A DNA stretch of 64,000 nt from Argyresthia goedartella (taxonomy: Eukaryota; Arthropoda; Insecta; Lepidoptera; Argyresthiidae), in assembly GCA_949825045.1 (NCBI GenBank), contig OX463807.1, positions 37,530,749 through 37,594,748 on the forward strand, in the 5' to 3' direction. The notes under the pieces were generated by a model. The model made no database searches. It had not been told where the DNA came from and saw only the letters and a list, made by a program, of their open reading frames with translations. Below, piece by piece: positions 41,828 through 50,979 of the stretch; position 1 is the first letter of the stretch; each line of letters opens with the position of its first letter. Both the position numbers and the translations under genes were made by a program.

Positions 41828-43759
41828 CTAAATATTCTTAACTAGTTTTAGATCCTTAACATGCCAGGTGCCTAAGTCCTTTCCCGTCATATCCTCTAAA
41901 ATGTATACCAAGGGTGATTTCTTAGCGGAGACGCGACATTTGGTATATTTGGGCGCTAACTTTTTACTAAAGTACTTGTCTTTATCACTCAAGACATAAG
42001 CACGTTTTAGGACAATGTCGCCTACGCTGAATTCTGCCTCTTTCCGCCTAAGATTATAGTGCGCCGTATTTTTTTTATGTGCGTGCCAAAGAGATGCCTG
42101 TACCTTATCAAAATATTTTGACAGGTGACCCAGATTTTCAGCGTAAATGTCGCGTGGCAGAAATAGTAGTTCCTCACCCAGATCGTTATCTGTATAATGA
42201 GAACCACAAGTAACCGTTTCTCGTCCGTACACGAGGAACGATGGAGTGTAGCCAGTTGCTTCATTGACGGAGTTGTTAATGGCATACTGTATTTTGGGAA
42301 TATTAGTGTCCCAGGTTCTGTGGTCATTGTCCACGTAGGTGGAAATACATGTAACTATTGTTTTGTTATAGCGCTCGACAGTGTTTACTTGCGGAGTATA
42401 TCTCGGAGAGAAGAATACGTTAGGTATCTTGTATTTCTTAAAGAGGGTATTTGTTACCGAGCTAATAAACTGGGTACCATTGTCAAGGAATATTGTCTGT
42501 GGGATTCCGTGGACCAGAAACACAGAGTCCTCCAGAGCCTTGACGACAGCTTCCGAAGTAGCGCGTCGCATGGGAAAAATAAGGCAATATTTTGAGAAGC
42601 AACATGTTACGACCAAAATATAACTATTCTGCTTTCGACTGACCGGAAGTGGACCTATGAAATCAATGGATATCATTTGAAACGGCCGTGAGCATTGTTT
42701 AGGTCGACCCATCGTACCCAGCGTCGGATGGTTTTGTGGTTTGTAAGTGAGACATTTTGAACAAGAACCAACAAAACGTACGACGTCTTGGTGCATGCCC
42801 GGCCAGTAGTATCGAAGAAGTAAGCGTCGATAGGTCTTGAAAATACCCAAGTGAGCAGCAGTAGGGTCAGCATGATTCTCCTCTATGACGCTGTCACGCA
42901 ATTCTTTCGGCACCACTTCCTTCCAGGAAAACTCCGAAATCATTTCGCACTTATTTTTGGAGTGGCGATAGAGAGCACCACCTTCGATCAAGTAGTTAGG
43001 AAAGAGGTTCGGCTTTTCTAAACAACCGTTATAAATGTTTTTGTACCATGTGTCAGTAGTAGTCAAATTAGAGTTGACCGTACTGATAGAAGCACATGGG
43101 AAAGCACGAGATAGTGCATCTGGAATGACATTATCGACCCCACGACGATGTTTAAGTTCGAAATTAAAGGCAGACAACCTCACACACCAGCGTGCTAGTC
43201 TTCCGGTAGGGTTGTCCAGTGACAAGAACCATTTGAGCGCGGAGTGGTCGGTGTAAACGGTAAAGGTTTTTCCGTTTTCCAAGTAACACCGCCAGTGTTC
43301 TAGAGCGGTTAAAACTGCTAGCGTCTCCCTCTCGGTTATACTGTAGTTCTTCTCAGATCCCGACAACGCCCTACTCATGTATGCAATCGGATGTTCTTTA
43401 CCATCAATCGTTTGTGTGAGCATGGCACCAATCCCAAAATTGCTCGCATCAGTGTGTACTTCGAACGGTAAATCGTAATTGGGACAAGAGAGAACCGGGG
43501 CTGATACAAGACACTCTTTTAGCTTATTAAAAGCATCATCAGCTTCAGTTGTCCACTGAAACTTGGGTGCGTTCTTCTTACTTGAAGTCAGCTGGTTGAG
43601 TGGTCCGGCAATAGTGCTAAAGTTGGGGACGAAACGGCGGTACCACGTGGCTGTTCCAAGGAAGCGTTTAAGATCTTTTTTTTTTTGTGGGTGTTGGGAA
43701 ATTAAGGATAGCCTCGACTTTTTCAGGATCAGTGCGAAGGCCATGCGCATCCACAACAT
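41828..43759 (-). CDS. pol: Gypsy pol, RNase H and integrase part
   Basis: Read on minus, the true continuation of the pol protein starts within KKKDLKRFLGTATWYRRFVP, the connection after the reverse transcriptase. Then RNase H: FEVHTDASNFGIGAMLTQ, ITERETLAVLTALEHWR, and YTDHSALKWF. Integrase has the HHCC finger (HADPTAAHLGI... CSKCLTYK), IDFIGPLPVS, FLDNGTQFIS and VNTVERYNKT, the D,D,E triad. It ends LGTWHVKDLKLVKNI. A run of 11 A on minus at about 43676-43686 puts this part one base out of frame with the upstream pol frame. This is a true lesion or a homopolymer sequencing error. No env gene follows. Confidence 0.92.
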   Translation of the reverse strand: MLWMRMAFALILKKSRLSLISQHPQKKKDLKRFLGTATWYRRFVPNFSTIAGPLNQLTSSKKNAPKFQWTTEADDAFNKLKECLVSAPVLSCPNYDLPFEVHTDASNFGIGAMLTQTIDGKEHPIAYMSRALSGSEKNYSITERETLAVLTALEHWRCYLENGKTFTVYTDHSALKWFLSLDNPTGRLARWCVRLSAFNFELKHRRGVDNVIPDALSRAFPCASISTVNSNLTTTDTWYKNIYNGCLEKPNLFPNYLIEGGALYRHSKNKCEMISEFSWKEVVPKELRDSVIEENHADPTAAHLGIFKTYRRLLLRYYWPGMHQDVVRFVGSCSKCLTYKPQNHPTLGTMGRPKQCSRPFQMISIDFIGPLPVSRKQNSYILVVTCCFSKYCLIFPMRRATSEAVVKALEDSVFLVHGIPQTIFLDNGTQFISSVTNTLFKKYKIPNVFFSPRYTPQVNTVERYNKTIVTCISTYVDNDHRTWDTNIPKIQYAINNSVNEATGYTPSFLVYGRETVTCGSHYTDNDLGEELLFLPRDIYAENLGHLSKYFDKVQASLWHAHKKNTAHYNLRRKEAEFSVGDIVLKRAYVLSDKDKYFSKKLAPKYTKCRVSAKKSPLVYILEDMTGKDLGTWHVKDLKLVKNI

Positions 43760-45047
43760 AACCCAAGTACTTCAACTCATTTCTGAAGAACTTGCATTTT
43801 TCAAGGTTGATGGATAAGTTCGCTTGTTTTAATTTATGCAGCACGCCTAGTAGTAAGGACACGTGTTCCTCAAAGCTGCTGCTGATGATAATAATATCAT
43901 CTAAATATGCGAACGCCTTTAGATCAAAATTCCCGAACAGAAGATCGACAAGCCTTTGTTGAGTGGCAGGGGCATTGGTGAGACCGAAAGCAGTGGTCTT
44001 AAAACGGAGAGTTCCTCTGCCTGGAACATAGAATGCAGTTTTGTCTTGATCTTCTGGAGCTATTGGAATTTGCCAGAACGCTTTCGACAAATCTACGCTA
44101 GATAAGAATTTTGCATCGCGTAGGTTGTCTAATATTTCAGTTATATAGGGTAGGTTATATGCGTCCTTTTTTGTGACCGAATTCAGTTTACGGCTGTCGA
44201 GGCAAAAGCGAGGTTGTCCATTCTTTTTATAGACAATGAGGACAGGGGACGACCAAGCGCTCTCGCAAGGTTCAACTACATCTAACGCTAGCATTTCGTC
44301 GACTTGCTCTACCAAAATTCGCTGCTTCTCAGGTGACATTCGATAGTAACGTTGTCTTATAGGTTGAGAGTCACCAGTATCGATATGGTGAGTTATAAGA
44401 CTAGTTCTACCAAGGCCCATACTGTCAGTGGAGATTTCTTGGAATTGACTGACAATTGAATCGGCTGTGGACTTTTGTGAATCAGAGAGATTATCGTAAG
44501 ACTGTATAAAAGTCTCATTTTTGTCGATACTTATTTCTGCCAAAGAAGAGTTGGACAAGGTGATGCTACCTAAGTATTTGGGACAAATATTGAAAATCCG
44601 CCAAAAGTCAATGCCTAGGATAAGTGGGCTGTCCACATTTGGTAACACGTAACCCTTAATAATGTGGAATTGTTCTTCAAAGTGAATGGGAAGATTGATG
44701 TAGCCAATACTTTGAAGGGACTGGCCTCCAGCAGCAGTCACGGAGATACAATCATCGGTAAATACTTTTAGACCATGGTCCGACAATAATTTATGAGAAT
44801 CATTGCCGAGAATAGTGACAGCAGATCCAGAATCGAGTAGACCAGAAGCAGGGATGTCCCCGATTCTAACGGAAATATAGGGTCTACTGTCCTTTGTTGG
44901 TTTACTATCCAGAATTGAGGCGACTCTGAAACTAGAGAAGAAGTTTCTAAGGGTTTGTAGCCATTTTTCAAAATCTACTCTATCGAAATGACCCTTAGAA
45001 CCGTCCCAATTCTGGCTAATTAGTTTTTTTGAACGGTAGGAGTACAT
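43668..45047 (-). CDS. pol: Gypsy pol, protease and reverse transcriptase part
   Basis: The frame opens upstream of its real entry point; translation is expected to enter by -1 frameshifting at 45023-45029. The aspartic protease motif is GLLDSGSAVTILG. Reverse transcriptase motifs are SPVLIVYKKNGQPRFCLDSR, FLSSVDLSKAFWQIPI, TAFGLTNAPATQQRL and FAYLDDIIIIS (catalytic YLDD). The frame ends in KKKRS at the A-rich run at 43676. The usual DYRxLN appears as CLDSRKLN. This part copies the element RNA into DNA in cytoplasmic particles. Confidence 0.93.
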   Translation of the reverse strand: MYSYRSKKLISQNWDGSKGHFDRVDFEKWLQTLRNFFSSFRVASILDSKPTKDSRPYISVRIGDIPASGLLDSGSAVTILGNDSHKLLSDHGLKVFTDDCISVTAAGGQSLQSIGYINLPIHFEEQFHIIKGYVLPNVDSPLILGIDFWRIFNICPKYLGSITLSNSSLAEISIDKNETFIQSYDNLSDSQKSTADSIVSQFQEISTDSMGLGRTSLITHHIDTGDSQPIRQRYYRMSPEKQRILVEQVDEMLALDVVEPCESAWSSPVLIVYKKNGQPRFCLDSRKLNSVTKKDAYNLPYITEILDNLRDAKFLSSVDLSKAFWQIPIAPEDQDKTAFYVPGRGTLRFKTTAFGLTNAPATQQRLVDLLFGNFDLKAFAYLDDIIIISSSFEEHVSLLLGVLHKLKQANLSINLEKCKFFRNELKYLGYVVDAHGLRTDPEKVEAILNFPTPTKKKRS

Positions 45048-46294
45048 TTAGGGCATTCAGGTTTCTTTACACCTTTATTACCGCACCCAAAACAGACGAT
45101 GACGTCACGACTAACCTTACACTGACGAAGATCGTGAGTGTTAGAGCGGCATCTTAGACAAAAGTTATTTGACTTTACAGTTGTTGCAGGAGCGATCGCA
45201 GAGACATGGTTGTCAGATTTCGTCTTACATGGCTTGTAAGCAAATTCGGGTGCTAGTGTGTGTGTGGTAATCGTTGGTGGCTCGCGAAAGTGTGACATAC
45301 GGGTTTGTATATTTTCGTAATTTTTGCACAACGTTCTCAATACCCCAATATCCACAATCTGAGTTGCCGAGGCCAACGTACTCGCATAACATGGCCGGAT
45401 ATTGTTCAATAGTATCTCTAATTTGTCCTCTTCGGATAATTGTTTCGATAAGCGCGAAAACATTCCTGCCATTATGGAAAGATAAATGGTTATCGTTTCT
45501 GATTCGCCCTGAGTGCGAGCCCTAATTTCAGAAAGTAGACGATAATCATAGTCAGTTTGGCTGAAATCCTCTAACAACAGAGATTTGAGATCCGACCAGT
45601 TGTTAACGCTATCTCTTATACTTCGGAACCAGTGCAATGCTTGATCGGTGAAAATTTCCGTTGCATAGGACAGAAGTTTGGAGTCCGAAATATTTCTGGC
45701 CTGACACAGTTCCGAAACCCTTTCGATAAAAGCCCGAACACATGATTTCCCGTCGTACTTCAATTTACTAAGTTCGGAAGTATTGCTACGCTCGCAAGTT
45801 ACAGAAATCACGCTCGCGCCACTAACAGATGGCGTTGATTCCCTACACGCAGTATTAGACGAGGAAGATATTGAAAGGGGATCCTTTGCTTGTGATAAGA
45901 GAGCTAGGATCTTCGAATAATATTTTCGGTAAATCTCCGACAGTTGATCATGGCCCGTTTCGAACTTTTCATCCGTAGGTACCCGACTTAATCTGTGATA
46001 GACATGGTGCATCAGATTTTGTGTCCTAAGAAGAGAGGATCTATCTGGTGCAGGTCCGTCAAGAGTAGATTGCACTTTGTCCAAGATTTTGACGACTGCA
46101 AGTAAGTCGTCCTTAGGTTCAAGGTGAGATAACAGAACGTCCTCTGACGGGTATTCTGTCACAAGTTTAGTTATTTGTTTACGTAAAATTTCTACGGTAG
46201 TGCCTGGGTTTTCACCTCTGATGGCAACTTCGTACTCCAGTTCTGCTTTGTTTAGAGAGAGAAACTTAATTTGAAAAGACATGATGCAGCTCAA
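45020..46294 (-). CDS. gag: Gypsy gag
   Basis: A 424-codon structural protein that packages element RNA. ATG at 46294 and an in-frame ATG at 46282 (MSFQIKF) are both possible starts. The middle part (YDGKSCVRAFIERV, ALHWFRSI, SDLKSLLLEDFSQTDYDYRL) is the usual Ty3/Gypsy capsid fold. The end has a CCHC knuckle, CLRCRSNTHDLRQC. A second one, CFGCGNKGVKKPEC, has Val where His is expected. The protein overlaps pol by 28 bp in the -1 phase. Confidence 0.92.
   Translation of the reverse strand: MSCIMSFQIKFLSLNKAELEYEVAIRGENPGTTVEILRKQITKLVTEYPSEDVLLSHLEPKDDLLAVVKILDKVQSTLDGPAPDRSSLLRTQNLMHHVYHRLSRVPTDEKFETGHDQLSEIYRKYYSKILALLSQAKDPLSISSSSNTACRESTPSVSGASVISVTCERSNTSELSKLKYDGKSCVRAFIERVSELCQARNISDSKLLSYATEIFTDQALHWFRSIRDSVNNWSDLKSLLLEDFSQTDYDYRLLSEIRARTQGESETITIYLSIMAGMFSRLSKQLSEEDKLEILLNNIRPCYASTLASATQIVDIGVLRTLCKNYENIQTRMSHFREPPTITTHTLAPEFAYKPCKTKSDNHVSAIAPATTVKSNNFCLRCRSNTHDLRQCKVSRDVIVCFGCGNKGVKKPECPKCTPTVQKN
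45023..45029 (-). promoter_or_regulatory. -1 ribosomal frameshift heptamer A_AAA_AAC
   Basis: On minus, the gag end reads CAA AAA AAC TAA. The heptamer A-AAA-AAC is in the gag codon register, directly before the gag stop at 45020-45022. Slipping one base back gives AAA CTA ATT AGC, and the pol reading KKLISQNWDGSKG continues openly into protease. This matches the X-XXY-YYZ rule for gag-pol frameshifting. Confidence 0.8.
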
Positions 46295-46778
46295 ATAATA
46301 ATTACCAAAGAGATGAGTAGTGAAAGTGTACTGATTCCTTTAGTCGCCTCTTACGACATGCACAGGAGGAAATGCAACTGCCGTATTCTTTTTTTTGATT
46401 TCCCGGGACAGCACAGGAAGAGAAATCAAGGAATTGAAAATGACGCTACTAATTAGTCTCCGTTCTGTTACAAAATGATTTATGTACGTTAGGTTTTGAC
46501 GGTATGAATGAAGTGAATGACGATGTAGAAAAAAATATATATGTTAAAACTGCAAATAAAAATATTGCAACTAGTGGGTAGGTGGTTAATTTTTTTTAAG
46601 AGAACGAGAAATTAAAACCAACGTAGGAATTTGAAAAAAACACTACAATTTAAAAGTTTGAATAATAACCACGTACACAGAAGTTGCTAAGCAAAACCAA
46701 AATTACAACACAGGTAAACGTTTACAAAAACACGCACACACAAACAACCAACTACTTACAGCGTAAGCAAGGCCAGAC
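46295..46778 (-). other. Gypsy 5' leader
   Basis: About 480 bp lie between primer site and gag on minus. No open frame of note. It would hold the packaging signal, which cannot be recognised from sequence alone. Confidence 0.6.
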
Positions 46779-46796
46779 GCCCCACGTTGGGCGCCA
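46779..46796 (-). other. Gypsy primer-binding site for tRNA-Lys
   Basis: On minus, TGGCGCCCAACGTGGGGC starts one base after the LTR. It is the exact complement of the last 18 bases (with CCA) of animal tRNA-Lys(CTT) as I know it. The + strand therefore shows a piece of tRNA-like sequence that is not a tRNA gene. Confidence 0.88.
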
Positions 46797-46797
46797 C

Positions 46798-48134
46798 TGT
46801 GACGTCCCTACTTGGAGAGGAATAAAAAGATTCCAAATAGGTAGCCAACAAGAAATTTTATTTAACGTGGGTTCTCCAAATGTAGTCTGACCCTGGTTAC
46901 GCAGCAACGAATCTTCCCTGCGGGTTTTGCCGTAGTCGGAGTGCCGCTGACGTCGGAGAAGTAACGGTCCGAATGCAGCCGGAGCAGGGAAGCAGGTTAG
47001 CCCGAAGCGGTGTCAGGAACCGGGAAACCGTAGGGTAGCGGTGATCCCGAAGAGGTGCCAGGAACCCCGAACTGGAATTCGAAACCGTTCCTCCTTTAAC
47101 ATCTGTTACTGCACTCCGTCCGAATGCTCCACCCGCCAAGAAAAGAATAGTGTTGTCGTGGTGGTAACAATCAGAACGGAGTTACATATACAAAGGAAAA
47201 TACAGTGCTAGGAATAAAAACAAGCAAGCATTCATATTTGTTATCGGCAGACCCCACTTGGGACATTTTACAAATAATCGGACATTCTACAAAATGTCCG
47301 AATGTGCAATCTGCCGGTAACATTAATTATTTCTATATATGAAAAAAGGATATTTATTTGTTTATCGGCAGACCTCACTTGGGACATTATGAAAAAAATC
47401 CGGACATTTTATGAAATGCCCAAATATGAAATCTGCCGGTAACAATCAACAATTTCCACACAAAAAGGTAGCTAGTATAATTTAGTAAGCTGAACATATT
47501 TTCCAGACATTCTATAAGAAGCCAAGACACACTAACGCGTGTCTAAAAGCGGGTAGCAATTTGCGTTACAATGCGATGTGAATATCGCGAAATAATAATT
47601 AGCGAGTCTAAAAGGAATAAAACGCAACAAGCAATAAATGAAATGAGATGATTCTGGACACAAATGAGTAAGCCCGAAAGTACCTAACGGTAAGATGATT
47701 TTAAAACAGTATCTTTCACCACTCACCTCAATCGGGGTTAATATGAAGCACAGACAAAACTAAAACGTAACTACTAGCAGTACGTTATGATTAAACGCAA
47801 GCAACCACTGCTTAGAGTCGCTCGTCGGCGTACGGTAAAAAGGGACCGTTACAGAGCGCCAGCAGGACGGACGTGCGCACAGTGCCGAGTGAGTTTTCGG
47901 AATGACGCCGGCGCCGCAAAGTCAAGTTGCGGTCACGGCTGGTCAGTTTAAAACGGGCCAATCACAGCAGAGCGAGCGAGCTGTCAACAGTGGAATGCTG
48001 CTAGTACAGCGCGTGAAAATTAATACTGTGATTACCAGCCTCATTTGGTAGTTTTATTAAGAGAATTACTACTTAAATTTAAAATAAGACCAGTTAATGA
48101 TAGAATGAAGACAACGGTAACTTACAACGCTACA
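46798..48134 (-). repeat. Ty3/Gypsy 5' LTR
   Basis: 1337 bp, the promoter-bearing LTR for the minus-strand element. Same ends, internal direct repeats and shadow open frames as the 3' LTR. No difference was seen in the stretches compared, which suggests recent insertion. Confidence 0.97.
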
Positions 48135-48670
48135 ATCTTACCTCGCAAGACGGCCGGCACACCTTCCGCAAAGATAGGCGCCCCCAACAGGGTGAAATCT
48201 GTTTTGTCCAGGACCTTCGCCCCTGGGACTAAAGCCTCAAACTCCGCTTTTAAGTCCTGTTGCAAAATACCGGAGCAGGGATATAGCTCACATTTCTGCG
48301 GGTTCAGGTGAAGGCCCAAGTCCTCAAGACCGCGAATAAGGACGTCCAAGTCGGCAAGGACTACATCTGGAGGACCCCCGATTGTACCGTCATCCAGGTA
48401 CCAAACGTTTAAGGGGGACCTCACGGACTTGACTACATCTTGTATCGCCAAACTGAATATCAACGGTCCCAAGGGATCACCCTGTTGCGCACCCACCTGC
48501 GACTCCACCAGGTTCTCCCCAAAATACAGATTACTCGGACCCGAGTAGCACTGATGCAAAAATGGATAGAGAGACGGACGGAACTTGTTAATTAAGTTGA
48601 CTATACATTGCTTGTTTTGTATCTTAATTTCACTACTTATTGCCAAGCTAACACGCAATGAATATTTCAC
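48135..48670 (-). pseudogene. Non-LTR retroelement, reverse transcriptase part (split by the Gypsy)
   Basis: On minus, YPFLHQCYSGPSNLYFGEN, VGAQQGDPLGPLIFSLAIQD, VWYLDDGTIGG (catalytic box at 48389-48400), and LGLHLNPQKCELYP lead to GVPAVLRGK. Removing the Gypsy and one ATCT gives an uninterrupted reading LRGK-MEAL into 40462. The 5' part of the reverse transcriptase, with motif A, is absent; recognisable protein begins near 48590. YLDD instead of YADD/FADD and the RLE downstream are notable. Confidence 0.78.
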
Positions 48671-49407
48671 ACTTATCTAAGTACGAAAGCAGATGCATCG
48701 TGATACGGAGGCGAACTGTTACACGCACACAGAGACGACATATAGTGATGGGGATAGTGATAGGAGAATTATGTTTTTGAATCGATAGATTTTATCATTC
48801 CGCAATTACTAATATAGTTAATGTAATAATATAGTTATTTTATTGCTCATAATCCGTAAGTTTATTGTTAGTTATTCCAATGATTGCCAAACAGGCAGTT
48901 TAGATTTTAAATTTGTTTAAAACCTCGCCCGACGAAGCATAATGGGGTGTTATAAGTATTGATCGGAAATTCCGATGCTTTCAGTCAGGTCCGAAGAGTT
49001 CACAGTTATTCTACCTTCAGAAACATCTTTGCCTCTCTTTCTAGCTGTAAGGATTCTGTTGAAAAAAAGAAGAGAGGCAAAGGGGTCTCGTATGTCGTAT
49101 TTACAAACAATTTACTATTTTACTTATAGAACCCGGCATTATATACGACTGTCTATACCAGTGTCTATAAATTATAATCGATCCATGATACACGCTGTCC
49201 TTGCATTGTCCCAACACTAGCTCGACTAGCTAGTATACCTGCGGTAGTGTGGGTGTGTTCGGACGATAGGTGCATGACATTGCACTGACCAATAAAAGCG
49301 GAGGGATTGATGTACGAGTGGTGTAAATGTATGCGTGTTCTTAGTTTTCGGCGACACTGGTTCCGATACAAGCTTAGCGCCAAGGGCCTATCTCTCGATA
49401 TCTGTGG
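48671..49407. other. TBC1D5 intron i, unassigned
   Basis: An 81-codon open frame (48975-49220) contains CTCTCTTTCTAGC and its near-complement AAGAGAGGCAAAG, a small inverted repeat at about 49020-49085. No known protein. No repeat family is recognised. Confidence 0.4.
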
Positions 49408-49546
49408 TTGACACGGTACAGTCATAATGCTAATAATACCTTTGAATAGTTCCCTCAGGGAGTCACGACTGCGTAGGTTATAAATTGCTACGCAGTCGTG
49501 ACTCCCTAGGGAACTATTCAAAGGTATTATGACTGTACCGTGTCAA
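49408..49546. repeat. Hairpin of inverted 69- and 59-bp arms
   Basis: The left arm 49408-49476 begins TTGACACGGTACAGTCATAA and the right arm 49488-49546 ends TTATGACTGTACCGTGTCAA; an 11-bp loop lies between them. The left arm has a 9-bp (GCTAATAAT) and a 1-bp insertion; otherwise pairing is perfect. GGTTATAAATTGCT occurs both at the loop and again at 49553, so the right arm looks like a copied, inverted piece of retrotransposon sequence. Confidence 0.92.
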
Positions 49547-49850
49547 TATATTTAGGTTATAAATTGCTCTAATAGCCCTTTTTTGTATAACAAAAATCGC
49601 GTCAATATCAGCAGCTCGGCCCACTCAACATAATGCTGTGGACATAACTAAAGTAAACAAGTGTCGCCGTAGCTACATCCGTCAGCTGTCTGATTTGTCT
49701 CACAGCATATGCAGCTGAACTAAGTTTTCCCGATAAAGATGTGATGTGAGGGCTCCATCGTAGTTTCGAGTCAAGTGTTATCCCCAGGAAAACTGTACTA
49801 TCAGTAAACTCTAACTTATCATTATTTAATATAACCTCATTTTTTAAGGA
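49440..49850 (-). pseudogene. Diverged FADD-type reverse transcriptase fragment
   Basis: On minus the part between 49550 and 49830 reads like the thumb of the element at 28743: STVFLGITLDSKLRWSPHI, LSGKLSSAAYAVRQIRQLTD, VATATLVYFSYVHS, then IFVIQKRAI and IYNLRSRDSLRELFK. It carries indels and the hairpin above. Confidence 0.75.
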
Positions 49851-49985
49851 ATGTCTCTCAGTAATGTACTCATTAGTTTAGTTGATATATATTTTTTTTA
49901 TCGATGTATATGAGACTTTAGTAAGTGTTTGACTTGTAAAATTGCCTATTTGCAATAAAAGTTTTGAGTTTGAGTTTGAGGTAAG
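49851..49985 (+). mobile_element. 3' tail of a non-LTR element
   Basis: It ends TTGCAATAAAAGTTTTGAGT followed by TTGAGTTTGAG, an AATAAA-like signal and (TTTGAG)n tail in + orientation. The tail type equals that of the minus element at 28743, but the preceding sequence differs. Confidence 0.5.
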
Positions 49986-50485
49986 TAATGTATAATAACA
50001 ATGTTATTTTGAGTAGTGTTTAGTATCGACTGCTGAGTTAAAAACGTCAATGGGATATATGACTAGAAGTTCTTTTGTGTAAATTATGATCATCTAATAT
50101 ACAAGAACTTAGATAATTATACAACATAGAATATAAGTGTTTGCGCATAAATTGATAACACAATTGTAGTTCCAAATAAAAATACATTAATTAAATTGAT
50201 TAAAATAGATTTGATAAAGCAGTGCTATTGGACGGGCAAGAGTTATCTTCTTTTTTGTAGAATTTGTCCTTGTTGTCCAAGACCTTGCTGATTTCCAGTT
50301 GCCGCGACTTACAATTTGATCAGTAGATCACATGTGCGCACGAACAATGAATCTAAATTACTTCTTCGAAATTGCGATACTTGTAACAATTTGGTGACCC
50401 AGAACACGGGGTCTACGTTAGTGTTCGAGCTACAAGCTAGTCGGCGCCAGCCAGACTGCCTGTACCAGTAGTTATCAGTCTTACG
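49986..50485. other. TBC1D5 intron i, unassigned
   Basis: AT-rich DNA; nothing recognised except the G/C-richer part near 50400-50480. Confidence 0.4.
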
Positions 50486-50633
50486 GCCGGTTTCCTGGGC
50501 GCTGGTTAAGTTAACAAATTGGTTAAGCTGATTTCAGCCAATCACGTGCCGCTATTTTGAATATTAGCGGCACGTGATTGGCTCAAATCAGTTTAACCAA
50601 TTTGTTAACTTAATCAGCGCCCAGGAAACTGGC
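50486..50633. mobile_element. Short foldback MITE family D
   Basis: 148 bp fold back almost completely. Left GCCGGTTTCCTGGGCGC pairs with right GCGCCCAGGAAACTGGC. Both arms have GTTAACAAATTGGTTAA-type words and an inner CCAATCACGTGCCGC / GCGGCACGTGATTGG. The loop is about 10 bp. No coding. Confidence 0.9.
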
Positions 50634-50744
50634 AGTTAGAGGCATACTTTGGCCACATAACTATTGAATTATTCTCAATTATGCGATTAGCAGAATCGCA
50701 TCTTAGCAAGATGAGGTTCACACGCCGCACACGTTACGCATAAT

Positions 50745-50979
50745 ACGGTATTTGACTGCTATTTAAAATAAATACTTTTTAGGAACTTTTCACGAGTTCT
50801 ATGTAATACGAGCATGTGACGTCATAGTCAAATGCTGTCTTTTAAACACAAAATTGAGTTTCTAAAATACAACTGCTGGGAATAGTTATAAAATTCTGAT
50901 ATTTTCAATTGTTTTTGTTGAAATAGATTCAGCTTGAGACATGTTTCTAGATTTATTGGAATACCTTGTCAAATACCGT
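50745..50979 (+). mobile_element. MITE family B, copy 3
   Basis: ACGGTATTTGAC to GTCAAATACCGT, same orientation as the copy at 10275; contains GTGACGTCATAGTCAAATGC and TTTCTAGATTTATTGGA. Confidence 0.85.

Noticed and set aside
42197..42623. 132-codon plus-strand open frame
   Set aside because: It is the antisense shadow of the Gypsy integrase.
46779..46796. tRNA-like sequence on +
   Set aside because: It is only the last 18 bases of tRNA-Lys next to an LTR, so it is a primer-binding site, not a tRNA gene.
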